A stretch of DNA of 14,964 nt from JAZDHV01 sp043810355. GTDB taxonomy: Archaea > Nanobdellota > Nanobdellia > Woesearchaeales > JAGVYU01. The number at the start of each line of letters is the position of its first letter. Positions within the stretch are counted from its first letter, which is position 1. This document shows positions 6,174 to 13,650 of this stretch, in pieces. Location: NCBI GenBank assembly GCA_043810355.1, contig JBDROB010000010.1:1-14964 (forward strand). Reading direction: 5' to 3'. Made by a program: the position numbers and the translations under genes. The notes beneath the pieces were generated by a model. The model searched no databases and had not been told where the DNA came from. It was given only the letters and a program-made list of their open reading frames with translations.

Positions 6174-7187
6174 CTAAGGACAAGAACTATAGCAATACCT
6201 CACTCCGTTACCAGGTTCAAGAATTATTGTTTTTTCTATTATAGAACCAGCAACAACATCAAACCTGCAGCTCATTCCTCCCATTCCATAAGAGGTATAA
6301 TTATCAAATCCTGCTGTCATTATGTTATACATTCCTTCTGGAACATCATTGAATGTAGCAATATCCAATACATAATTCTGATATATAATGTCTCCCTCCC
6401 ATTCAATAAGGTATACTCTGCGTAAACCTGTGGTATTCACATAATCATTATTGCAATCTTTAACATTAACTATTACTGTTCCTGTTGTTTCTGGTATTTC
6501 CTGACATGTTTCCATGCCTTCTACACACTCGTCATTGCCTGAACATTGAAGAGTTAGAGTAGGTAATTTATTCTCACTGCATTGAGAATCTTCTGTATTT
6601 GGATTTAGGCATGTAAAACTTGACAAATTTCTGTAAACATTATTATTTTGACAGAAAAAACCTCCAGTAAAACCATCAGTTCCGCAGTTAGAGTTAACAT
6701 TGCAGTTTACATAAGGGCTCTCAGTTATGCACTTGCCTGATGTGATATTGCATAATTTATTATCGCAGCCACATATGTCACATTGGTCATTGAGATGTCC
6801 TGCATAACAGTATTTTGGTTTTGTTGTAGAACATTCTCCAAAAAGAGTGTTATCTGAGCATGATCCATTAAATGTGATATTTTCTGCCAAACCTACAATA
6901 TCTCCTATCATCTGATTTGAATTAATACCTATTATAGAGCAGTCTATTGTTGCTTCTCCAGTAGGGATGTTTAGGTAAAAGATTAACAAGTCTTTTATTT
7001 GAGCTAATGTCATTTCTGCTTCTGATGGATTTGTCAGGAAATTGTATAAGGCACTCTTGAGTCTTGTTCTTATTAGAGATGTTTCGCATATTTCAACAGC
7101 AGTTGATATAGATGAAGCTAATATGATTATTAGTAAAATTAGTAGTAATGTTCTTTTTAACAGCATTTTCCTAATATTTTGCAGCAT
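6174..7187 (-). CDS. Secreted Cys-rich modular protein
   Basis: This encodes up to 337 residues with a strong N-terminal signal peptide (basic start, then about 15 Leu/Ile residues, cleavage perhaps near ISTA, residue 30). Two Cys-rich repeats follow (about 110-153 and 162-228), built from CSDN/CNVNSNCG-type segments of a kind I associate with exported DPANN archaeal proteins. Residues about 237-297 resemble a PEGA or carboxypeptidase-regulatory-type beta-sandwich (GTVIVNVKDC... VPEGMYNI). The C-terminus ends YCYSSCP. It is probably disulfide-stabilised and extracellular; binding or adhesion is a guess. The start is ambiguous: the ATG at 7187 overlaps the upstream lipoprotein gene by 31 bases, while an in-frame ATG at 7166 has AGGA just before it and overlaps by 10. 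Either way translation is probably coupled to the lipoprotein gene. Confidence 0.8.
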   Translation of the reverse strand: MLQNIRKMLLKRTLLLILLIIILASSISTAVEICETSLIRTRLKSALYNFLTNPSEAEMTLAQIKDLLIFYLNIPTGEATIDCSIIGINSNQMIGDIVGLAENITFNGSCSDNTLFGECSTTKPKYCYAGHLNDQCDICGCDNKLCNITSGKCITESPYVNCNVNSNCGTDGFTGGFFCQNNNVYRNLSSFTCLNPNTEDSQCSENKLPTLTLQCSGNDECVEGMETCQEIPETTGTVIVNVKDCNNDYVNTTGLRRVYLIEWEGDIIYQNYVLDIATFNDVPEGMYNIMTAGFDNYTSYGMGGMSCRFDVVAGSIIEKTIILEPGNGVRYCYSSCP

Positions 7188-7408
7188 TCTTCTTTTTTCA
7201 CAATTCCTACTTCAGGCAGTCTTGACTCGCATGTTTTGGCATTGTCTGCTGCATTACATGCTTCAATCTGTAATTCTGAAAGACTCTCTTGTATTTCAGT
7301 GTCTTGTACTCTATTATTTTGGTCATTATTAGTTTGCTCAACATTTTCAGTGCAGCTTATTGTTAATATTAACAAAATCACAAAAACAGAAAAAATTATT
7401 TCTTTCAT
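7157..7408 (-). CDS. Small lipoprotein ending in a six-cysteine module
   Basis: This encodes 83 residues. A hydrophobic signal ends in TISC (C19), a plausible lipobox, and is followed by an Asn/Gln/Glu-rich linker (20-50). The module C51, C60, C75, C76, C82, C83 follows and stops exactly at the terminal CC. The same module, with identical spacing, closes the pilin-like protein upstream and opens the hydrolase downstream. The gene has its own TATA-like sequence and overlaps the next gene, so the two probably form an operon. Function is unknown; an anchored partner or disulfide-linked component of the surface assembly is plausible. Confidence 0.75.
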   Translation of the reverse strand: MKEIIFSVFVILLILTISCTENVEQTNNDQNNRVQDTEIQESLSELQIEACNAADNAKTCESRLPEVGIVKKEECCKILGKCC

Positions 7409-7427
7409 TGTACCAATTATATAACTT

Positions 7428-7447
7428 TTATAATAATTCCTATATAA
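7428..7447 (-). promoter_or_regulatory. TATA-like sequences before the lipoprotein gene
   Basis: Minus-strand TTTATATA (about 7440-7447) and ATTATAAAA (about 7428-7436) both lie in the 49-base gap after the pilin gene. The second is at leaderless distance from the ATG at 7408; the first would leave a leader of about 10 bases. Confidence 0.45.
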
Positions 7448-7457
7448 ATTCTTTTAT

Positions 7458-8051
7458 TTAGCAACATGATCCATAAGTGGCACAGCAGGCTGATTTATAA
7501 CCTTCTCCAAATGCCAAATCCAATCCATCGCATAATTCATAGGTATGGGCATTGTCACATATGTCATGGTCTGCTACTCCTACTCCTTGTTCAATATTAA
7601 CAAAAATATCCCCTTTTACTGTTCTTGAAAAAGTATTCTTTATAAAAGTAATAGAAAGATCCCCTTTGATATTCTTTTTAGATGAAGTTAGATCAATGCA
7701 AGTAGGTCCTGCACTTAACTTCAGATTTGAAAATTTATTTCTATTTATTGAAACAGAAGAATATAGGTGACAGGAGTTACCTTCTTCTGAGACAATTGCT
7801 TCTGTAATTATAATAGGTTCAGAAATCAAGTTATTTATCCTTAATGTTATTGTTCCTATAGATGCAGAGAAATCTTCGCATGCTAGACCACTCCCTACTG
7901 AAATCATGCAGTTTTGAGGAAGAAAAGATGTTTTATTGTTTAATATTATAAATGATAATGCTGCTATTACAACTAAGACCATTAGGATGACTAATCCATA
8001 ATTCATTATGAATTCCATTGCTGCCTGAGACTTTTTTAATATTAGTTTCAT
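7458..8051 (-). CDS. Pilin-like protein with class III signal peptide and Cys-module tail
   Basis: This encodes 197 residues. The N-terminus MKLILKKSQAAMEF, followed by a hydrophobic helix (about 18-38), is the archaeal class III signal peptide; a prepilin peptidase of the FlaK/EppA/PibD type would cleave just before Q9. The remainder is a beta-rich domain with three cysteines near 48, 58 and 94 and another at 118. Residues 165-197 are the six-cysteine module (C165, C174, C189, C190, C196, C197), and the protein ends on the last two cysteines. It is probably exposed on a filament or pseudopilus. No pilus assembly ATPase or membrane platform gene is in the window. A TATA box lies just upstream, giving a leader of about 10 bases. 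Confidence 0.85.
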   Translation of the reverse strand: MKLILKKSQAAMEFIMNYGLVILMVLVVIAALSFIILNNKTSFLPQNCMISVGSGLACEDFSASIGTITLRINNLISEPIIITEAIVSEEGNSCHLYSSVSINRNKFSNLKLSAGPTCIDLTSSKKNIKGDLSITFIKNTFSRTVKGDIFVNIEQGVGVADHDICDNAHTYELCDGLDLAFGEGYKSACCATYGSCC

Positions 8052-8082
8052 TTTTTGGTTTAGAAGTTATTTTAGTCTGAGA

Positions 8083-8094
8083 AGTTTAAATAAT
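8083..8094 (-). promoter_or_regulatory. TATA box of the pilin-like gene
   Basis: Minus-strand ATTATTTAAACT is centred about 37 bases before the ATG at 8051, predicting a start near 8061. It lies in the 63-base gap after the HEAT/TPR gene, so the pilin gene starts its own transcript. Confidence 0.5.
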
Positions 8095-8114
8095 TTACTG
8101 ATATACTAACAGAA

Positions 8115-9197
8115 TTAAGACAACATTTCAATCCTTGTTCTGAGGTCATCTGCCTTTTCTTGAAGATCATAATGAAACCCCATCCTTATTACTGAACCTT
8201 TTCTTTGCTTTTCTAGAACTAACTCATGCAATCTTAATGATTCTCTATAATCATGCAATGCATCAACATTTCTTATTAGTTCTTCATTTGATTCCCCTCT
8301 TCTCAGAAACAGATAAGCTTTTGTATCTTCGCTTGTTGCAAGTAAAAGTCCTCTATCAAAGCAAGTTAATGCACTTGTTTGATTGTTTGCAGTCATAAAT
8401 CCATATCCAATATCAGCAAGATCACCTGGCAGATATGGTGATAGTTCTGAAGCAATAGTATAATCTGTATAACTGCCAAAATTAATTGTATCCCTAAGTT
8501 CGTCACCTCTTTCTTTAGCATTCCACCATTTTCTAAAACCAACAATTTCTTTATCACTTCCTTTTTTTGCAAGCATGACTTTTGCATCTCCCATCTGTCT
8601 CCAGAATCCTGAGAAAAAAGGGTATGTGTTTACAGCAGAACTGTATTCCATCAATGCATGCAGATAAGATTTCCTATTGAATAAATCACATCCAATATCA
8701 CTCATCTTTTCAGCAACTCTGTAATCACATTTAAAGTTTAGCCAGCCATACCATCTAAGGTTTGATTTCTCACCCTGATATGCCTCTACTAATAGATTTC
8801 TTAATCCATGATGCCATTTTGAATTCTGATATTTCCATACCCTATGGATTTCCTTGTGTCCATCTAAGCATTCAGTTCTGAATAATGCAGTTGTTATCCT
8901 GTCAAAGAGAATCTCTTCAGGACTCTGATTACCAGTCACAGCAGGATGTGATAGTCTTGCTGCTCTAAGAAGATAAGGGACTGCTCTATAAGTCCTTAGC
9001 TCTCCCAATAATGTTACTGCCTCAGTCACTTTTTCAATATCATCATCTTCTACTAATTCTCCTATCTCATTTACTTTATTTCTTTGCCAGTCAGCAAAAG
9101 TACATGCAGCTGTCAGATTAGCATCTGACATCCTGAATGCCACTGCTAGCTGCTGTCCTGTTCTCCTCATGTCCTCGACTGTTTCCAATTCTTCCAT
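8115..9197 (-). CDS. HEAT/TPR-like repeat protein, copy 1
   Basis: This encodes 360 residues with no signal peptide. Residues about 55-85 resemble a HEAT repeat (EAVTLLGELRTYRAVPYLLRAA). Residues about 163-205 and 258-320 resemble TPR helices. The central block (about 194-265, FSGFWRQMGDAKV through YLPGDL) is the part best conserved with the paralogue at 13651-14736; by eye roughly half of all positions match over the full length. HEAT and TPR folds usually hold protein or RNA partners, and no catalytic motif is visible. The two copies bracket two helicases and a radical SAM enzyme. I do not recognise a named family. The start is the ATG at 9197, at leaderless distance from a TATA box. Confidence 0.8.
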   Translation of the reverse strand: MEELETVEDMRRTGQQLAVAFRMSDANLTAACTFADWQRNKVNEIGELVEDDDIEKVTEAVTLLGELRTYRAVPYLLRAARLSHPAVTGNQSPEEILFDRITTALFRTECLDGHKEIHRVWKYQNSKWHHGLRNLLVEAYQGEKSNLRWYGWLNFKCDYRVAEKMSDIGCDLFNRKSYLHALMEYSSAVNTYPFFSGFWRQMGDAKVMLAKKGSDKEIVGFRKWWNAKERGDELRDTINFGSYTDYTIASELSPYLPGDLADIGYGFMTANNQTSALTCFDRGLLLATSEDTKAYLFLRRGESNEELIRNVDALHDYRESLRLHELVLEKQRKGSVIRMGFHYDLQEKADDLRTRIEMLS

Positions 9198-9220
9198 AAT
9201 CCTGTTGTAATAAAAACTGA

Positions 9221-9251
9221 ATATATAAGTTTTGTTGAAACAAATAATATG
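9221..9251 (-). promoter_or_regulatory. Promoter of HEAT/TPR copy 1
   Basis: Minus-strand AAAACTTATATAT contains a TATA box centred 28 bases before the ATG at 9197. An upstream CATATTAT (9244-9251) recurs at almost the same distance (47 versus 46 bases from the ATG) before the paralogue, as does the AAAACTTA core. Confidence 0.6.
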
Positions 9252-9278
9252 TTTTGATTCCCAATCCTTAAAAAAAAT

Positions 9279-10907
9279 TCAAACCTTCAATTTCCGCTGA
9301 AGGCTTTCATACCATCCTTTGACTCCAGGTTTTTCATCAGCATGTTGCCTTATATTGCAGTCAAAGAACTGGATATTAACTCTTAGGTCTTTTTTTCTTC
9401 CGTACTGTTCCACTAAATCCCTGAAATGGCTGTATAGCCCGCATCTTGATCTGCCATTCTCTTTTATTGAGAATTCTCCATTGCCATTAAATCTAAAATC
9501 TGGTGAATAATCATAACCTAATTTCTGGAAATTATCTAAAGCTCGTAAATAAATATCTTTTAATGCATCTTCTTGCATTCCAGATATTCTTATTGTTCCA
9601 GTTGTCAATGATTCTTTTACAATAGGCTTTGATAGGAATGTGAAGAAATCTATTATTGAAGGGTCTACAATGATGTCTTGATAGGATAATCTCTGCCTTA
9701 ACAATAATCCGTTTATTGATCTGCACCTGCTCAATGCCACATAGACATGCCCATGCTCCCATGGAGCGCTTGTCAGGTCAAGGAATAGTTTTTCTATTGT
9801 CTGCCCTTGGCTCTTGTGTATTGTCATTGCCCATGCAAGCCTTAGTGGCAATTGCTCAAATGATCCTGTCTCTTCTGTTATTATCTTTTTTTTGCTTAGC
9901 TTGTATTTTGATTTTGTCCATTTTGTCTTTCTGACTTTTATAGGATATTCAGAATCATCCAGTTTGACTTCGACATTATGATCATTTAATTCTGTTATTG
10001 TCCCTAAACTGCCGTTCACCCACATACCTTCCTTGTCATTTCTTAAGAATATTACTCTTGCCCCTTTTTTTAATGTTAGGCTTATCTCTGTCGGTGCTTC
10101 TGTCTCTTTGAATTCACCAGAAAAATTTGCGTCATAGGTGTATGGGTTTCCCAAGAGCTCATTCAGCCTTTCCCTGTTGTATGCATCGACCATGAAATTC
10201 TTTGTTGCCAATATCACAAAATTATCTGGAACCCTTTCCTTTGGTGAATAGACAGCTCTCTGGTTTATGTATTCGATATCATCCTCTTCAATATCATGGG
10301 TTCTTACCCTGTCCAAGAATCCTATGAACTCCTCATCCTTTTGTCTGAATACAGTGCTCAGCTCAACCACTGCAATGTCTAGTGCCTCAAATGCTGATGA
10401 TCCGAAAAAATATAGTGATTCATATTCTTGGGATAGGAATGCTTTCTCTTGTGGTCCTGCAACAGGCGGCAGCTGGAACATGTCTCCGAAAAGTATCAGT
10501 TGTGTCCCTCCAAATGGTTTTTCTGATATCTTGCATCTTCTCATTATCCTGTCCATTGCATCAAATAGGTCTGCTCTGACCATTGATATCTCATCAATTA
10601 TGAGTGTGTCGACATTCTTGTAGATCGAATCATGTCTTTCTTTGTCCAGTTCTTCATCTGAGATTATTCCAGGCGGAAGCCTGAAGAATGAGTGTATTGT
10701 CTGCCCTTCCACTTGCACAGCAGCTAATCCTGTTGGAGCTAATACCACAACATTTTTCCTTGTTTTTTGCACAAAATCCCTTAAAAGTGTTGATTTTCCA
10801 GTGCCTGCTCTTCCAGTGACAAAAAAATTGTCATCAGTCTCTTCAAGAATTGAGAAAAGAGGGTCATTTTCTTTTTGGAGAGAATATTTTACCAATGTCT
10901 TTGCCAT
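9279..10907 (-). CDS. Pif1-like SF1B DNA helicase
   Basis: This encodes 542 residues. Motifs in order: Walker A GRAGTGKST (32-40), Ia APTGLAA (57-63), Walker B IDEIS (104-108), motif III GDMFQLPPV (141-149), FRQ (187-189), and the late SF1 motifs TIHKSQGQT (362-370) and YVALSRCRS (389-397). This set is typical of Pif1/RecD2-type 5'-to-3' helicases, which unwind forks, R-loops and G-quadruplexes. About 110 residues follow the helicase core (431-542), a C-terminal domain I do not recognise (SRCGLYSHF..., then VNIQFFDCN). Pif1-like proteins are frequent in archaea and may also be carried by mobile elements. The start ATG at 10907 has a TATA box 28 bases upstream. It is divergent from the radical SAM gene. 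Confidence 0.9.
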   Translation of the reverse strand: MAKTLVKYSLQKENDPLFSILEETDDNFFVTGRAGTGKSTLLRDFVQKTRKNVVVLAPTGLAAVQVEGQTIHSFFRLPPGIISDEELDKERHDSIYKNVDTLIIDEISMVRADLFDAMDRIMRRCKISEKPFGGTQLILFGDMFQLPPVAGPQEKAFLSQEYESLYFFGSSAFEALDIAVVELSTVFRQKDEEFIGFLDRVRTHDIEEDDIEYINQRAVYSPKERVPDNFVILATKNFMVDAYNRERLNELLGNPYTYDANFSGEFKETEAPTEISLTLKKGARVIFLRNDKEGMWVNGSLGTITELNDHNVEVKLDDSEYPIKVRKTKWTKSKYKLSKKKIITEETGSFEQLPLRLAWAMTIHKSQGQTIEKLFLDLTSAPWEHGHVYVALSRCRSINGLLLRQRLSYQDIIVDPSIIDFFTFLSKPIVKESLTTGTIRISGMQEDALKDIYLRALDNFQKLGYDYSPDFRFNGNGEFSIKENGRSRCGLYSHFRDLVEQYGRKKDLRVNIQFFDCNIRQHADEKPGVKGWYESLQRKLKV

Positions 10908-10930
10908 ACTGAAAATAGTTTTATGGTGTC

Positions 10931-10939
10931 TTAAATAAG
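10931..10939 (-). promoter_or_regulatory. TATA box of the Pif1-like gene
   Basis: Minus-strand CTTATTTAA is centred 28 bases before the ATG at 10907, predicting a leaderless mRNA. It shares a 100-base divergent promoter region with the radical SAM gene. Confidence 0.6.
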
Positions 10940-10990
10940 TTTCTATTGTTGATGATTATAGTTAATCTGGCAATAACCCTTATCATACTC

Positions 10991-11001
10991 AACTTTTAAA
11001 A
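10991..11001 (+). promoter_or_regulatory. TATA box that fixes the radical SAM start
   Basis: ACTTTTAAAA is centred near 10997. Twenty-seven bases downstream lies the ATG at 11024, not the in-frame ATG at 11009. With leaderless starts elsewhere in the window, this favours 11024. Confidence 0.55.
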
Positions 11002-11023
11002 AGAGATAATGATTTATTATAGT

Positions 11024-12442
11024 ATGAAAAAGATTTTACTCGTTTATTTGCCTTTTTGCACTCCTGCAACCCCTTCTTATTCTCTAACTGCTATGCACAG
11101 CTTTTTACAGTCCAATTGCTATAATGGGATAAAATTAGATGTCCTTGACCTTAATATTGTATTTCATTCACTCAAGTTTCCTGATTTTCAGCAATATTTT
11201 AAAGATAAAAATAAATGGAGTGAATATGGGCAGAAATCAGAAGAATACATCAGGTTAAGCGGATCTGTTTATTCTCAAAACAATTCAGCAGTTGTCAATG
11301 GAGATAAACCAGAATTCTTTGATCAGCTTTTAAGTCAAGTGATCTCAAAAAAACCAGATATTGTTGCATTCAGTATTGTTTATTCTAGCCAGGCATTTTT
11401 TGCTAAAAGCATGCTTGATGCACTCAAGGATTTAGGGATTATGACTGTAATTGGTGGCCCATCAATGCAGGATGCATTGATTGCAGATCACAAATTCTCA
11501 AATGAGGTTGAATTTCTGGAATTTATTAATGGAAAAAAGACAAAAAAATTGGATCATGGTGTTCCTGATTTCTCCATTTGGGATTTGGATAAGTATTTCA
11601 CGCCTTATCCAGTGCTTCCTTTGAAAATAACATCAACTTGCCCTTATCAAAGATGTGCTTTTTGTGCGCATTATGCAGAAGTGCCTTATCATGAATATGA
11701 TCTTGATAATCTGAAGAAAACTATTCTGAAATCAGGCCAAAAATACTTTTTTATTATAGATGACATGATCCCAAGAAAAAGATTGCTTCAATTTGTTGAG
11801 ATGATCAGGCCATTGGATTGTTTTTGGGCCTGTCAGCTCCGTCCAACAAAAGAATTTGATTATGAAACATTGAATATATTAAGAGAATCTGGATTAGTGA
11901 TGATACTTTGGGGTGTTGAATCTGGCAGTGATAGAGTTTTAGAATTGATGGAGAAAGGAACCAATCTTAAGGATGTTAAAAAAGTATTGAGAGACTCCTT
12001 TGAGGCTGGTATCAGCAATGTTGCTTATATTATGTTTGGGTTTCCTACAGAAACAATACAAGAGTTTAAGCAAACACTCTGTTTTTTGGAAGAGAACAAA
12101 GAATATATTGATCTAGTCTCTTCTACAGTGTTTGGATTGCAGCATGGCACACCAATCTTTGAGAATCCAGAGAAATTTGGAATTATTAATATTAATGAGA
12201 AGAAAAGGACTGTGCTTGAACCAAAGATCACTTATGATGTTGAATCTGGTCTGACTCAGAAACAAGCAACCAGATTGAAAGATAGGAATAAGAAAAAGAT
12301 CGAAAGGATTGGAAAATTTCCAAAATCAATGAATTTCTTCAGAGAGCATATGATTGTTTTGTTGGGAGATGAGAAAAAGGAGACATCTTCAATCAAATTA
12401 ATAAATCATGCATTTGACAAAATAACAAAGTTTATAACATAA
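11024..12442 (+). CDS. B12-binding-type radical SAM enzyme
   Basis: This encodes 472 residues from the ATG at 11024; an in-frame ATG at 11009 would add five. Residues about 1-160 form a Rossmann-like region in the position of a cobalamin-binding domain (PDIVAFSIVY at 111-120, VIGGPS at 142-147). It lacks the DxHxxG base-off histidine motif, so B12 may bind without that ligand or not at all. The radical SAM core begins about 197 with PVLPLKITSTC; the [4Fe-4S] cysteines are C206, C211 and C214 in a C-x4-C-x2-C arrangement. That is one residue longer than the classical motif but known in some B12-type radical SAM groups. WGVESGSDRVLELMEKG (about 300-316) is a typical barrel segment. The substrate is unknown; methylation or modification of a peptide, RNA or lipid are all possible. 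The next gene begins 19 bases after its stop, so the two are probably co-transcribed. Confidence 0.85.
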   Translation: MKKILLVYLPFCTPATPSYSLTAMHSFLQSNCYNGIKLDVLDLNIVFHSLKFPDFQQYFKDKNKWSEYGQKSEEYIRLSGSVYSQNNSAVVNGDKPEFFDQLLSQVISKKPDIVAFSIVYSSQAFFAKSMLDALKDLGIMTVIGGPSMQDALIADHKFSNEVEFLEFINGKKTKKLDHGVPDFSIWDLDKYFTPYPVLPLKITSTCPYQRCAFCAHYAEVPYHEYDLDNLKKTILKSGQKYFFIIDDMIPRKRLLQFVEMIRPLDCFWACQLRPTKEFDYETLNILRESGLVMILWGVESGSDRVLELMEKGTNLKDVKKVLRDSFEAGISNVAYIMFGFPTETIQEFKQTLCFLEENKEYIDLVSSTVFGLQHGTPIFENPEKFGIININEKKRTVLEPKITYDVESGLTQKQATRLKDRNKKKIERIGKFPKSMNFFREHMIVLLGDEKKETSSIKLINHAFDKITKFIT

Positions 12443-12461
12443 AAGGGCAATTTCTATCAAC

Positions 12462-13574
12462 ATGTCAAAGTTTTCAGATCTAGGATTAAAGAAAAATATT
12501 TTAGATGCCCTGGATAGGCTGCAGCTTGTCTATCCATTTGAGGTTCAGGAAAAAGTGATTCCTCTCAGCAAAAAAGGGAGAAACATATTATTCACTTCAA
12601 GGACTGGAAGTGGAAAGACTCTTGCTTACTTATTGGGTGTTCTAGATAATATTAATACTAAATTAGGCATTCAGATGCTCATCCTGGTCCCGACAAGAGA
12701 ATTGTCTATCCAGATCGGGAAAGAGACTAGGAAAGTCTGTGATTTGTTAAATATCAAGGTTGGTGTCATCTATGGAGGGAGGGCTCTTGAAGGGGATTAT
12801 AGGACTATAAACAGGAAAAATCATATCCTTGTTGCAACACCTGGAAGGCTTAAGCAGCATGTGAATGAGAAAAACATAAAACTTGGTGAGGTCAAGGTCT
12901 TGGTCTATGATGAATGTGATAAGATGTTTACTGAAAAGTTTTATGATGATTGCGCTTATCTGAGGATAAGGGTCCCTCTTCATACGCAGATAATGCTTTC
13001 TTCTGCAACATTAGGTGATGAGGTGAAGAAGTTTGTTGAAGAAGAGATTGAAGATTATGATCTGCTTGAGGTTGGAGAAAGAATACCTCCAAACATTATT
13101 CAAGAACTTGTTCGTTGCTCAAGGCTTGAGAAAAATGATATCATATTGAGGCTGCTTAAGAAAAAGAGATTTAGGCGAGTGATCATATTCACTAATACAA
13201 AGATGAAAGCAAGAAGCATCTCCAAATTTTTGAATTATAATAAATATTTTACAAAAGAGATATCTGGAAAATTAGAACAAAAAGAAAGAGATAATTATCT
13301 CGGCATGTTTAAAAAAGGAACATTGCCTATTATTGTCACTACAGATCTGACTGGAAGAGGGCTTCAGATAAAAGACATTGACATTGTCATAAATTATGAC
13401 CTGCCTTTTGATTCCACCAGTTATATCCATAGGATTGGAAGGACTGGCAGGAAGGATAAAAAGGGATATGCATTGACTTTGCTCTGTCCAGAGGATGAGG
13501 ACAGGTATCATAATCTGAATGTTGAGTTTAATATAAAAATTAAAGAAGTTGATCATAATCTGGAAATAATATGA
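12462..13574 (+). CDS. DEAD-box-type RNA helicase (DECD variant)
   Basis: This encodes 370 residues, a minimal two-domain helicase without extensions. Visible motifs: Q-motif region (F4, and PFEVQ at 25-29), I SRTGSGKT (46-53), Ia PTREL (77-81), GG (105-106), Ib TPGR (126-129), II DECD (150-153, in place of DEAD), III SAT (181-183), V TTDLTGRGL (293-301) and VI HRIGRTGR (323-330). Such enzymes unwind short RNA helices in ribosome assembly, translation or decay. DECD is a tolerated variant seen in other family members. It lies 19 bases downstream of the radical SAM gene with no clear promoter or Shine-Dalgarno site, so it probably forms an operon with it; a joint role in RNA is possible but not shown. 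Confidence 0.92.
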   Translation: MSKFSDLGLKKNILDALDRLQLVYPFEVQEKVIPLSKKGRNILFTSRTGSGKTLAYLLGVLDNINTKLGIQMLILVPTRELSIQIGKETRKVCDLLNIKVGVIYGGRALEGDYRTINRKNHILVATPGRLKQHVNEKNIKLGEVKVLVYDECDKMFTEKFYDDCAYLRIRVPLHTQIMLSSATLGDEVKKFVEEEIEDYDLLEVGERIPPNIIQELVRCSRLEKNDIILRLLKKKRFRRVIIFTNTKMKARSISKFLNYNKYFTKEISGKLEQKERDNYLGMFKKGTLPIIVTTDLTGRGLQIKDIDIVINYDLPFDSTSYIHRIGRTGRKDKKGYALTLLCPEDEDRYHNLNVEFNIKIKEVDHNLEII

Positions 13575-13650
13575 TCTTTTTTCTTGATATTGATTTTCTT
13601 TTGAATTTGCAGCATCATTTGTCTGAATACTAATTTTTTCTAAGAAAAAG

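Noticed and set aside
7042..7332. 96-codon plus-strand open frame
   Set aside because: It lies opposite two overlapping minus-strand genes that have clear signal peptides and Cys modules.
10267..10623. 118-codon plus-strand open frame opposite the Pif1-like gene
   Set aside because: It is antisense to the conserved helicase core, is Ser/Ile-rich as shadows are, and has no start signals.
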